DNA of 64,000 bases, taken from contig JANQIX010000026.1 in NCBI GenBank assembly GCA_028281925.1, positions 91,729 through 155,728 on the forward strand. Direction: 5' to 3'. The translations under genes were made by a program, and so were the position numbers. The DNA comes from Alphaproteobacteria bacterium (GTDB taxonomy: Bacteria; Pseudomonadota; Alphaproteobacteria; DSM-16000; Inquilinaceae). This document shows positions 19,542-26,781 of the stretch, one piece after another (the first letter of the stretch is position 1; every line of letters starts with the position of its first letter). Under the pieces are notes generated by a model. It had not been told where the DNA came from. It saw only the letters and a program-made list of their open reading frames with translations, and searched no databases.

Positions 19542-20198
19542 GTTCAGCCCCCAAGCGGAAAGGATCCGTCAGCAGTAACCGTCGCCCGCCGCCGCAACAG
19601 AGAATGCCGATGGTCCTCCGCGCGACAGTGCCCCCGTCGTATTATCGTTCTGGCGGGACGATCACCAGTATCTGACAAGAAATCCTCTGTCGTCAGCGGA
19701 TTCAAGGACAGATGAGTTAGCATACAGTTACCCTCTTGGCCAGAACGCAACGGCACTCCTGTGGTCCATGCCACGTCCCCCGTGGGCTCGCCTTTCGTTA
19801 CACCAACGGTCGCGCCGCCAGCCCGCCGCTCGGTTCGATCTCTCGCCAAGTCGACAGGCCTCCATTGCTGGATGCGCCAATCCGACGCCCGGTTACACCA
19901 GCTGCGAGCCGAAGCCCGATCGCGAGGTATGGGCAAGACTCTGAAACGTTGTGATCGCACTGGTATACCGACCACCTTTACGTATCATTGGCGGGATCGG
20001 ATCGAAGGGTGCGACGCTGAAGCCCTCCGCATTGCCTTTGGACGGCATCTGGCACCACAGAGCCGATCACGCTAGAAGCCTGTCGAAGGCGGACTGTTCG
20101 CGATAGTGAAGGTAACCTGACGATTGTCCCGCGCGCCGGAGGCCGTCGCCACCCTTCACCGCTGGGAACCGGATGGCGATCCCAGGGGTGACGGGACG
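19542..20198. other. 657-bp gap between divergent mlaA and arsR-methyltransferase genes
   Basis: No convincing gene is present. Several open frames of 60-143 codons on both strands lack ribosome sites and any recognisable domain. Promoters for both flanking genes must lie here, but I could not pick -35/-10 pairs with confidence. The stretch 19640-19740 has lower GC than its surroundings and is the likeliest control region. Confidence 0.5.
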
Positions 20199-21128
20199 AT
20201 GGAACAACTTCTCACCGCCCTGAAGGCCGCATCGGAGCCGACGCGCCTGCGCATTCTGACCCTCTGCCGCCGCAGCGAGCTGACCGTGACGGACCTCACC
20301 CAGATCCTCGGCCAGAGCCAGCCGCGGGTGTCACGGCACCTGAAGCTGCTGTGCGATGCGCGCCTGTTGGACCGGTTCCGCGAGGGCACGTTTGCCTATT
20401 TCCGCCTTGCCGACCGCGGGCCAGCGGCCCAGTTGGCCCAGACGCTCGTCACCCAGATCCCCCTCGACGACCCAGTCCTGAAGCGGGACGTCGAACGGCT
20501 GGAGACCATCAAACGGGAACGCGCGACTGCGGCATCGGCCTATTTCCGGAACAACGCGGTCCGTTGGGACGAGATCCGCAGCCTGCACATTCCGGACAGC
20601 GAGGTGGAACGCGAGATCATGGGTCTCGTGCCGGCTGCCGGTGTCGGGGATCTGCTGGACCTCGGCACCGGTACGGGGCGCATGCTGATCGTGCTCGGCC
20701 CGCTGGCCCGGCGGGGTATCGGCATCGATATGTCGCGTGAGATGCTGGCGGTCGCACGCGCCAATCTGGACCGCGCCGGTCTGCCGCAATGCCAGGTACG
20801 CCAGGGCGACCTCTATCAACTGCCGCTGGCGCCGGCTGCGGCCGACTTCGCCGTGATGCACCAGGTGCTGCACTTTCTGGAGGACCCGGCCGACGCCGTT
20901 GTCGAGGCCGCACGTGTGATCCGCCCCGGCGGCCTGCTGGCGATCGCCGATTTCGCAGCGCATGAGGTGGAAGCGCTGCAGCGCGAGCACGCGCATCGCT
21001 GGCTCGGTTTCCCGGACGAAACGGTCGCCCGCTGGCTGGCCGACGCCGGCTTCCAGCCCGAGCACATCCGCCACCTGCCCGGCGATCCGCTGACCGTGAC
21101 GATCTGGGCGGGCCGGCGGGTGTCGTAG
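20199..21128 (+). CDS. ArsR-family regulator fused to SAM-dependent methyltransferase
   Basis: A 309-aa two-domain protein. Residues 1-95 form an ArsR-type winged helix (SEPTRLRILTLCRRSELTV, then QILGQSQPRVSRHLKLL). No metal-binding cysteine motif of the ArsR/SmtB type is present. From about 115 there is a class-I methyltransferase with SAM motif LLDLGTGTGRMLIVL and RVIRPGGLLAIADF. This fusion is common in alphaproteobacteria, usually beside metF/metH of methionine synthesis, but here no met gene is adjacent. The start at 20199 has AGGGGTGA about 9 nt upstream. Confidence 0.88.
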   Translation: MEQLLTALKAASEPTRLRILTLCRRSELTVTDLTQILGQSQPRVSRHLKLLCDARLLDRFREGTFAYFRLADRGPAAQLAQTLVTQIPLDDPVLKRDVERLETIKRERATAASAYFRNNAVRWDEIRSLHIPDSEVEREIMGLVPAAGVGDLLDLGTGTGRMLIVLGPLARRGIGIDMSREMLAVARANLDRAGLPQCQVRQGDLYQLPLAPAAADFAVMHQVLHFLEDPADAVVEAARVIRPGGLLAIADFAAHEVEALQREHAHRWLGFPDETVARWLADAGFQPEHIRHLPGDPLTVTIWAGRRVS

Positions 21129-21162
21129 CGGGTACGGCCAATCCGCATTCGCTTCCCAGCGC

Positions 21163-22770
21163 TCACGCGGAGCAGACGATATCCGCGCCCTTTTCTGCCA
21201 CCATCAGCGAAGGTGCGTTCGTGTTGGCTGACGTTATGTTGGGAAAGACGGACGCATCGATAACGCGCAACGCATCGACGCCGTAGACTTTGAGCGATGG
21301 GTCGACGACGCCAGTGTCGGTTTCGGGCGCCATTCTGCACGTCCCGCACGGATGATAGACGGACGCCGCCCGTCTCCGGAAGTCGCCGAGGATATCATCC
21401 TCGGTCGCCTGCGAGGGATCGAAGGGCGGCGCGACCGCGATGAGCGAACGCATCGCTGACGTCTCTTGCAGGCGGCCGATCAAGCGCGCACCTGCGATGA
21501 CGTCCGCGACATCCTTCTCCGTGCTTAGGTAATTCGGTCGGATGACCGGGGCGGCCGAGGCATCCGATGAAGCGATATCGACCCGGCCTGTGCTCGACGG
21601 GCGGGTCGAATTGAATCCAAGGATGAAGCCTGGAAATGGATCGGGCTTGAATAACTCGCGCCGTTCAACGAGCTCGGCAGAATAGCTAATCGGATTGAAA
21701 TACAACTGCATATCGGGTCGAGGCAGCTCCGGCGTGCTGCGCACCATTCCACCGAACTGGTTCACGCCGATGCTGAGCGGCCCGCTTCGGCTCATGAGGA
21801 ACCGGAGAGCAACGGAGATGCGCCCGGGCCAGTTGCCAAGCACATTGTTCAATGTCGGCTTCGCGGCCCGATAGTAGTAGTTAACACCGAGATGATCCTG
21901 CAATCCGCCGCCGACCGCGTCGTTCGCGTACACAACGTCGACCCCGAGGGACGAGAGCAATGCCCCTGGTCCGACGCCCGATCTCTGCAGAAGGCCCGGC
22001 GACCCAATGGCGCCGGCGGCGAGAATAACCTCTGCGCGAGCGGTGGCCTGCTCGGTACTCGAATTCCGCTCGTACTCGACGCCGACGGCGCGTCGATCCT
22101 GGAAGATGACGCGTTTCACGACGGCTTCGCTTCGAACGACGAGATTGGTTCGACGTAGCGCCGGGCGCAGGAAGGCGATCGAAGCCGAACAGCGCCAGCC
22201 CCGCCGGGTTGTCACATTGTAGCCGCCGACGCCTTCGGGATCGGCGCTGTTGACGTCGGTTGCGCGACGCAGTCCAACTTCCGACGCTGCTTCGAGAAAG
22301 TGTCTCTTGACCGGATGGTAGTCAGCGTCACGGTTGCAGACCCAGAGCGGTCCGTCGCCAAAACTCGAGCCATCTTCGAGAACTCTGCGCTCAAATCGAC
22401 TGTAGAACTGAGCGACTTCGGCCCAGCCCCAACCTGGATTGCCAGCCTCGCGCCAGTCTTCATAGTCGCTGGGCATACCGTGCGAGTAAACCATCGCATT
22501 GATGGAACTAGATCCACCAAGAACCTTACCTCGAGGAAAATAGATCTGGCGATCGCCCAGAAGTGGCTCAGGTTCCGAATAGAACTTCCAGTTAAATCTA
22601 GGATTAAAAAACGTCTTCCCATACCCAATCGGGAGATGAATCCAGAGCGAGCGATCGGGCCCTCCAGCCTCAAGCAGCAGGACGGAGCGCTTGCCGTCGG
22701 CGGTCAAACGGTCCGCCAGGACGCATCCGGCCGAGCCGCCACCGACGATGATGAAATCGAACTGCTCCAA
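21163..22770 (-). CDS. GMC-family FAD oxidoreductase (choline/alcohol dehydrogenase-like)
   Basis: A 535-aa flavoprotein. The N-terminal Rossmann motif is FIIVGGGSAGCVLADRL, GMC signature 1 is PRGKVLGGSSSINAMVY, and signature 2 is GAIGSPGLLQRSGVGP. The C-terminal catalytic histidine motif is VYHPCGTCRMA, ending in DASVFPNITSANTNAPSLM. The substrate is probably a primary alcohol, which the sequence does not identify. The apparent start is TTG, with no in-frame ATG nearby. Its 5' half has visibly lower GC than neighbouring genes, and a transposase remnant lies just upstream, which together suggest acquisition by transfer. Confidence 0.9.
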   Translation of the reverse strand: MEQFDFIIVGGGSAGCVLADRLTADGKRSVLLLEAGGPDRSLWIHLPIGYGKTFFNPRFNWKFYSEPEPLLGDRQIYFPRGKVLGGSSSINAMVYSHGMPSDYEDWREAGNPGWGWAEVAQFYSRFERRVLEDGSSFGDGPLWVCNRDADYHPVKRHFLEAASEVGLRRATDVNSADPEGVGGYNVTTRRGWRCSASIAFLRPALRRTNLVVRSEAVVKRVIFQDRRAVGVEYERNSSTEQATARAEVILAAGAIGSPGLLQRSGVGPGALLSSLGVDVVYANDAVGGGLQDHLGVNYYYRAAKPTLNNVLGNWPGRISVALRFLMSRSGPLSIGVNQFGGMVRSTPELPRPDMQLYFNPISYSAELVERRELFKPDPFPGFILGFNSTRPSSTGRVDIASSDASAAPVIRPNYLSTEKDVADVIAGARLIGRLQETSAMRSLIAVAPPFDPSQATEDDILGDFRRRAASVYHPCGTCRMAPETDTGVVDPSLKVYGVDALRVIDASVFPNITSANTNAPSLMVAEKGADIVCSA

Positions 22771-23558
22771 CAGATTATCCCCATCATGCCTTCGAAGTCT
22801 GAAGAAGACTTCACCGAGGTTTCGTACAGCACCTTCGCGCCGACGACGAGCCGCTCTCTGAACCGGAACCCATGCAGATGCGCCATGTCGGATTAGAGCT
22901 CAAGTGCCGCCAATGCCCTTGAGGGGGCCTCAGGTTCAGGAACTGCCGCACTTCGATCCCGCGTGGTTCATGACCGGAGGCTGGGGCGCTCCGGACGCAT
23001 CTCGCCACTCGCAGCAGGCGACGTCGTGCCAACACCGGTCGTCCCAGGCATCCGACGTTCAAGTCCGGAACCGTCCCTGAGCGGTCGGCTGGGCAACGTC
23101 CTCGGAGACTGACAGCCTTACCCACAGCTGCGGCCAGTCGGTGTTCTGCCACTCGTGATCCGAGACCGTCATCCCCAGCCCGTCAAGCTCAACGACGTCG
23201 ACCGGCAGGCTTGGCTTGCTCTCCCCTCGGATCGATGATCTCTACGCCCCGTACCCGGCCGCGACTGACGCTGACGTTCCCCGGGATCGCGGGTGACCTT
23301 GAACGTCGGGCACCTTATTGATGCCCGGTTTGGACCTTAAGACTGTCTGCCGCAGCCCGTACCAATTGCCAATTCGAACTCTTGCTTCGACTATAGCCGC
23401 CGATGTTCGGCCCTCCGGGAGTTGCAGAGTGAATCAGCCCGACGCCTGATCAACCCACCGCGCATGCCCCGTTGAAGCGGCCGTTCCCTCCGACCTCGCC
23501 CATGGCCCCTCCTGATGGCGGCCCACCCGTGTCCGAAGTTCTTGAAGGAAGATCTGCC
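22771..23558. other. 788-bp gap with transposase remnant, otherwise no gene
   Basis: It separates the leftward GMC oxidoreductase from the rightward metallopeptidase. The only recognisable piece is an IS66-like transposase tail around 23185-23280 (listed separately). Other open frames are short, Arg/Ser-rich shadows. GGGCA/TGCCC at about 23307-23325 could form a small hairpin. Confidence 0.5.
23161..23280 (+). pseudogene. Decayed IS66-family transposase C-terminal fragment
   Basis: Positions 23185-23220 encode KLNDVDRQAWLA, close to the conserved C-terminal signature of IS66 TnpC proteins as I remember it (AKLNGVDPQAWLADVL). In another frame the sequence continues as RIDDL, the expected following motif, so a small deletion has broken the frame. 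No start codon, upstream domain or terminal inverted repeat was found. The evidence is one short motif, so the call is tentative. Confidence 0.4.
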
Positions 23559-24464
23559 ATGTCCCGCGATCACAGTGACCGTCGCCCGACCCTCCCCTCC
23601 GCTTCGTCCGATGGCGTTCCGCCGGATGTCCTTCAGCGCCTGGCGTCCGGCGGTCCCAGCGTTGGGCGCCGGCCTTTGGGGGCGGCGGCGTTGCGCGCGC
23701 TGGCGACCATCTTTGTGTTCGCCACACCGATCCAGCCAGGCGTCGCCCAATCCCCAACGCTGCGCGGCTGCACCCTGACGGAGGAAGAGTTCCGGGAACT
23801 CATTGGCGATGACGAAGCGACGTTCCGCAGCAGCATGGTGTTCGTCATGGACGACGGCACGCTGGTCAGCGACACCTCCGGCGATCCTCGGCTGGACGCC
23901 GCCTTTGGACAGTTGCTGGCGGATCTTGCTACGAGAGTCCAGGTCCGTCCTGGCTTCGGCTTCTTCGACGACAGGGGCAGCCCGAATGCGTTTGCGACGA
24001 CCTACACGCTCATGCCCAACACCCAGGGCACGGTGGTCATCGGGACCACATTGATGAATGACTATTTGCGCAACCCGGAATTCCGGCAGCATGGCGACCT
24101 ACTGCTCATGGCCGTCTGCGCGCACGAGTTCGGCCACATCAAGCAGTATTTCCACCAGCCCAACCTGGGACTGTACGATCGCCTGGTCAGCATGCACCCA
24201 ACGGTGAAATTCCTGGAGCTGCACGCCGACTTTCTGTCCGGCTACTATATGGGCACGCGCGGGTCCCAGTTCTCGGACGAGCAGCTGGTGGTCATCGGCC
24301 GGGGCTATGAGGCTATGGGCGACATCTACTACAACGACCCCAACCACCACGGCACCAATGCCGAGCGGATCGCCGCGATCGAGAACGGCTACCTCATGGG
24401 CTCACTGACGGGTGGGGGCATCGACGACGCTATCGAGGCCGGCCTTTACTATCTTCGCGCCTAA
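23559..24464 (+). CDS. Exported zinc metallopeptidase-like protein (HEFGH)
   Basis: A 301-aa protein. A hydrophobic export segment sits unusually far in (about residues 42-64, after GRRPLGAAALRAL), so it could be a Tat-like leader with a long N-region; the probable mature start is after GVAQ. The catalytic motif is AVCAHEFGHIKQYF, matching HExxH. A second motif LELHADFLSGYYMG about 40 residues later supplies a possible third ligand and the AD pair seen in gluzincins such as M48. The ATG at 23559 has GGAAG 8 nt upstream; ATGs at 23472 and 23502 are in frame. The substrate is unknown. Confidence 0.75.
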   Translation: MSRDHSDRRPTLPSASSDGVPPDVLQRLASGGPSVGRRPLGAAALRALATIFVFATPIQPGVAQSPTLRGCTLTEEEFRELIGDDEATFRSSMVFVMDDGTLVSDTSGDPRLDAAFGQLLADLATRVQVRPGFGFFDDRGSPNAFATTYTLMPNTQGTVVIGTTLMNDYLRNPEFRQHGDLLLMAVCAHEFGHIKQYFHQPNLGLYDRLVSMHPTVKFLELHADFLSGYYMGTRGSQFSDEQLVVIGRGYEAMGDIYYNDPNHHGTNAERIAAIENGYLMGSLTGGGIDDAIEAGLYYLRA

Positions 24465-24612
24465 GCAGCCGCATCGCCTGAGGGCGCCGGCGCACGAATC
24501 CGTGTTTTGGTTGCCGCCTCGCGGACAATCTCCTCACCTTCCGCCGCTGGGTTGAGGCGCGGTTGGTCGCTCGATCAGAACGAGACCACGCCGCCGCGGG
24601 CAGGTGCCGCCG

Positions 24613-25146
24613 CTACCGCCGGTACCAGAACCGCGCCGGGCCGGTGTCCAGGTGCACGAAGCGGCCGCGCCAATAGATGCCCCAGCCGCCCTGGCCAATG
24701 CCGCGGCTGAGGTTGGCGAGGATGTGGATGCCGTAGCCTTCGACGGAGATGTCCGCGGCCTGGCCGCGCAGGTGATAGCTGTTCAGCGCCGCCCCTTCAG
24801 AGACCAGGCGCGCGTTGGTCTCCGGCGTGCGGTAGCCGGAATGGATGTTCAGCATGGGCACATGGCCGCGGGCGCGGAGATAGCGCTGCTGCAGGCGCCA
24901 CAGGATGTCGAACAGGCGCACATCCATATAGACCGCGGCATCGGCATGGTGGTCGCGCAGCAAGAGGTTCAGCCGCTCGCCCATCTCCGCCACATAGCCC
25001 GCGCCGTCGTGATAGACATCGTCGAAGGTCTCGCCGGTGTGGACGTTGCGCAGACGCAGGCTGCGCGGCGCCTCCGCGGCGGCGGGCGTCGCAATGCCGC
25101 ACGCGACGGCAGCCGACAGGCCGGCCAGACAGGCACGGCGGCCCAT
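24613..25146 (-). CDS. DUF882 / YcbK-like peptidoglycan-associated protein with Tat signal
   Basis: A 177-aa protein with a twin-arginine leader (MGRRACLAGLSAAVACGIA, cleavage after AAA) and a DUF882 (M15-like peptidase fold) domain. Visible motifs are RNVHTGETFDDVY, IHSGYRTPETNARL, NSYHLRGQAADIS and a C-terminal GRFVHLDTGPARFWY. The H, D and H residues correspond to the zinc ligands of D,D-peptidases. A role in cell-wall trimming is likely but unproven. GTG at 25203 with AAGGGGG upstream is a competing start that would lengthen the leader's N-region. Confidence 0.85.
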   Translation of the reverse strand: MGRRACLAGLSAAVACGIATPAAAEAPRSLRLRNVHTGETFDDVYHDGAGYVAEMGERLNLLLRDHHADAAVYMDVRLFDILWRLQQRYLRARGHVPMLNIHSGYRTPETNARLVSEGAALNSYHLRGQAADISVEGYGIHILANLSRGIGQGGWGIYWRGRFVHLDTGPARFWYRR

Positions 25147-25304
25147 GGCGCCGGCAGCGGTTGCCGGGGGGCAATGCAGCCCCTGGTCTGCTGAGCCGCG
25201 CACGATGGTCGCCCCCTTACGCAAGTCTTGATCTCGATATGCGCCGGGCGCTACCAACGCGTGCAACCTGACTGCGCCTGCGGTTACCGACCCGGACCAA
25301 TGAC

Positions 25305-25481
25305 ATGACGATCGCCTCACCCTGCGTCAAGATATGCCTCCTGGATGCCGAACGGCGCTATTGCACCGGCTGTTACCGGACCGTCCAGGAGATCGCCGGG
25401 TGGGCGCGGATGAGCGATGCGGAACGCGAGCAGGTGCTGACCCTTCTGCCGGAAAGGCAGAACCGCCTCACCGCCGCCTGA
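25305..25481 (+). CDS. DUF1289 family small protein
   Basis: A 58-aa protein starting MTIASPCVKICLLDAERRYC, then TGCYRTVQEIAGWARMSD, ending LLPERQNRLTAA. The four cysteines in a CxxxC...CxxC layout (SPCVKIC, RYCTGC) are the DUF1289 hallmark and suggest a bound metal or cluster. The molecular function of the family is unknown. It is divergent from the DUF882 gene. Confidence 0.88.
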   Translation: MTIASPCVKICLLDAERRYCTGCYRTVQEIAGWARMSDAEREQVLTLLPERQNRLTAA

Positions 25482-25547
25482 CCAACCCGTTCATCGGGCC
25501 AAGCCGCCGGCCGGGGCGTCAGTGCAGCCCCGGTCTGTGCTTTCCAA

Positions 25548-26477
25548 TCACTCCACCCGCATCACATAGACGACGGTGACATGCGGCGGCAGCACGCTGG
25601 CGTCATGTGTGTCGTCGCCGGCCGGCTCGGTCGCGACGGTCTCGGTTTCGGCGGCCTCATCCCCCGCTGCCGGTACGGTGACGTCATGTGCATGACCGCC
25701 GGTCTCCAGTGTGGTCGCCTCCACCTCGGCACCGGCTTCGTCGCCGCCCACCAGGAACAGCCCTCGCAGATCCGGTGTGGCCTGGCCCGCAAGCGGGCCG
25801 CTTTCGATGGTCCGGCCGTCGCAGATCACGAAGCCTTCCGGCACCGTTCCGCCATCAGAATAATCCGGATGCCAGGGCACGATCGCACCGACGGGCACCA
25901 GGCCGCTGGCCACCATGTCACGGACACCGGCTGACATCTCATCCAGCGCCTCCGCCGTAGCGGCCGCCGCCAGCCCTGCGGACAGCGCCTCAAGCTGCCC
26001 GTCGCGCGCGCCTGCGGCTTCGGCCAAAGCCGCCTGATCCGCGCTCAGCTGGTCCACCGCGGCGCCCACGGCCTCTGCGGTCTCGCCCAGGCTCGTGACA
26101 TCGGCCACGACAGCCTCCAGACCGGCTTCCGTCGCAGCGAGGCCGTCGCCCAGTTCGCCGACCGTCTGCTCCAGCGCTGCCATCGCCTCGTCCTGCACGG
26201 CCGACCCGTCGGAGACAAGCGCGGCGAGCTCCGCAACGCTATCCGTGAGGCCGCCAAATTCCTCGGCAGGAACGGTCGTCACGACGGACTCTTCCATGGC
26301 TGCGACACGATCCGCGATGTCGGCCACGCCGGCGTCCGTCAGGTCCGATACGGTATCCTCCAATGTGTCGACCCGGCCTGCGACATCCTTTGGCACCGCC
26401 GTGGCCGCCACATAACCGGACAGCGCCAACGCCGCCACGCCAGCCACGAGCGCAAATTTGCTCAGCCCATCCGCCAT
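25548..26477 (-). CDS. Membrane-anchored coiled-coil protein with phage tail-collar-like C-terminus
   Basis: A 309-aa protein. Residues 8-27 form a single N-terminal membrane anchor (FALVAGVAALALSGYVAA). Residues 32-205 are Ala/Glu-rich heptad-like coiled coil. Residues 210-309 read like a phage tail collar / tail-fibre tip: GLVPVGAIVPWHP, VPEGFVICDGRTI, TPDLRGLFLVGGD, TGGHAHDVTVP, and the closing LPPHVTVVYVMRV. The start at 26477 has AAGGA 8 nt upstream. The topology places the coil and tip outside the cytoplasm. No other phage genes are nearby. Confidence 0.8.
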   Translation of the reverse strand: MADGLSKFALVAGVAALALSGYVAATAVPKDVAGRVDTLEDTVSDLTDAGVADIADRVAAMEESVVTTVPAEEFGGLTDSVAELAALVSDGSAVQDEAMAALEQTVGELGDGLAATEAGLEAVVADVTSLGETAEAVGAAVDQLSADQAALAEAAGARDGQLEALSAGLAAAATAEALDEMSAGVRDMVASGLVPVGAIVPWHPDYSDGGTVPEGFVICDGRTIESGPLAGQATPDLRGLFLVGGDEAGAEVEATTLETGGHAHDVTVPAAGDEAAETETVATEPAGDDTHDASVLPPHVTVVYVMRVE

Positions 26478-26558
26478 CGATTCGTCCTTCTTTCGTGAAA
26501 AGCCCAGATGCCGGGCCGGGATGATACCGTCGGCCGAGAGGTCCGCAACGGCGGCGGC

Positions 26559-26587
26559 ATAATCGTTCGCAGGGTGCCGCCCATCAA
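26559..26587 (-). promoter_or_regulatory. Predicted promoter of the collar-like protein gene
   Basis: On the minus strand, TTGATG (26587-26582) and GATTAT (26564-26559) are separated by exactly 17 bp, giving an expected 5' leader of about 75 nt. It lies in the 304-bp gap (26478-26781) before the ClC gene, in which I see no gene. Confidence 0.5.
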
Positions 26588-26781
26588 CCTTGCATTCCGT
26601 TAACGGCCACCGCAGCATTCACCGGCGACCGGCCGCGGCCTGCCGCAATATCCGACGATGACAGCCGACCGGGGCGGACGCGATCCGCGGCGACCGGGAT
26701 CGGCAGTCGCTCCGCGGCGACGGTGGCCAAGAGCTGCGAGACCGCCCCTATGCCCGTTTCCGTTAGCGCGATCGCCTGACC

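Noticed and set aside
19544..20075. Open frames of 72-143 codons on both strands between mlaA and the arsR-type gene
   Set aside because: No ribosome sites and Arg/Ser-rich composition; frames on both strands overlap one another, as expected for non-coding GC-rich DNA.
22811..23152. 113-codon minus-strand frame upstream of the GMC gene
   Set aside because: Arg-rich, no domain, no ribosome site, and it overlaps the 5' side of the probable IS remnant.
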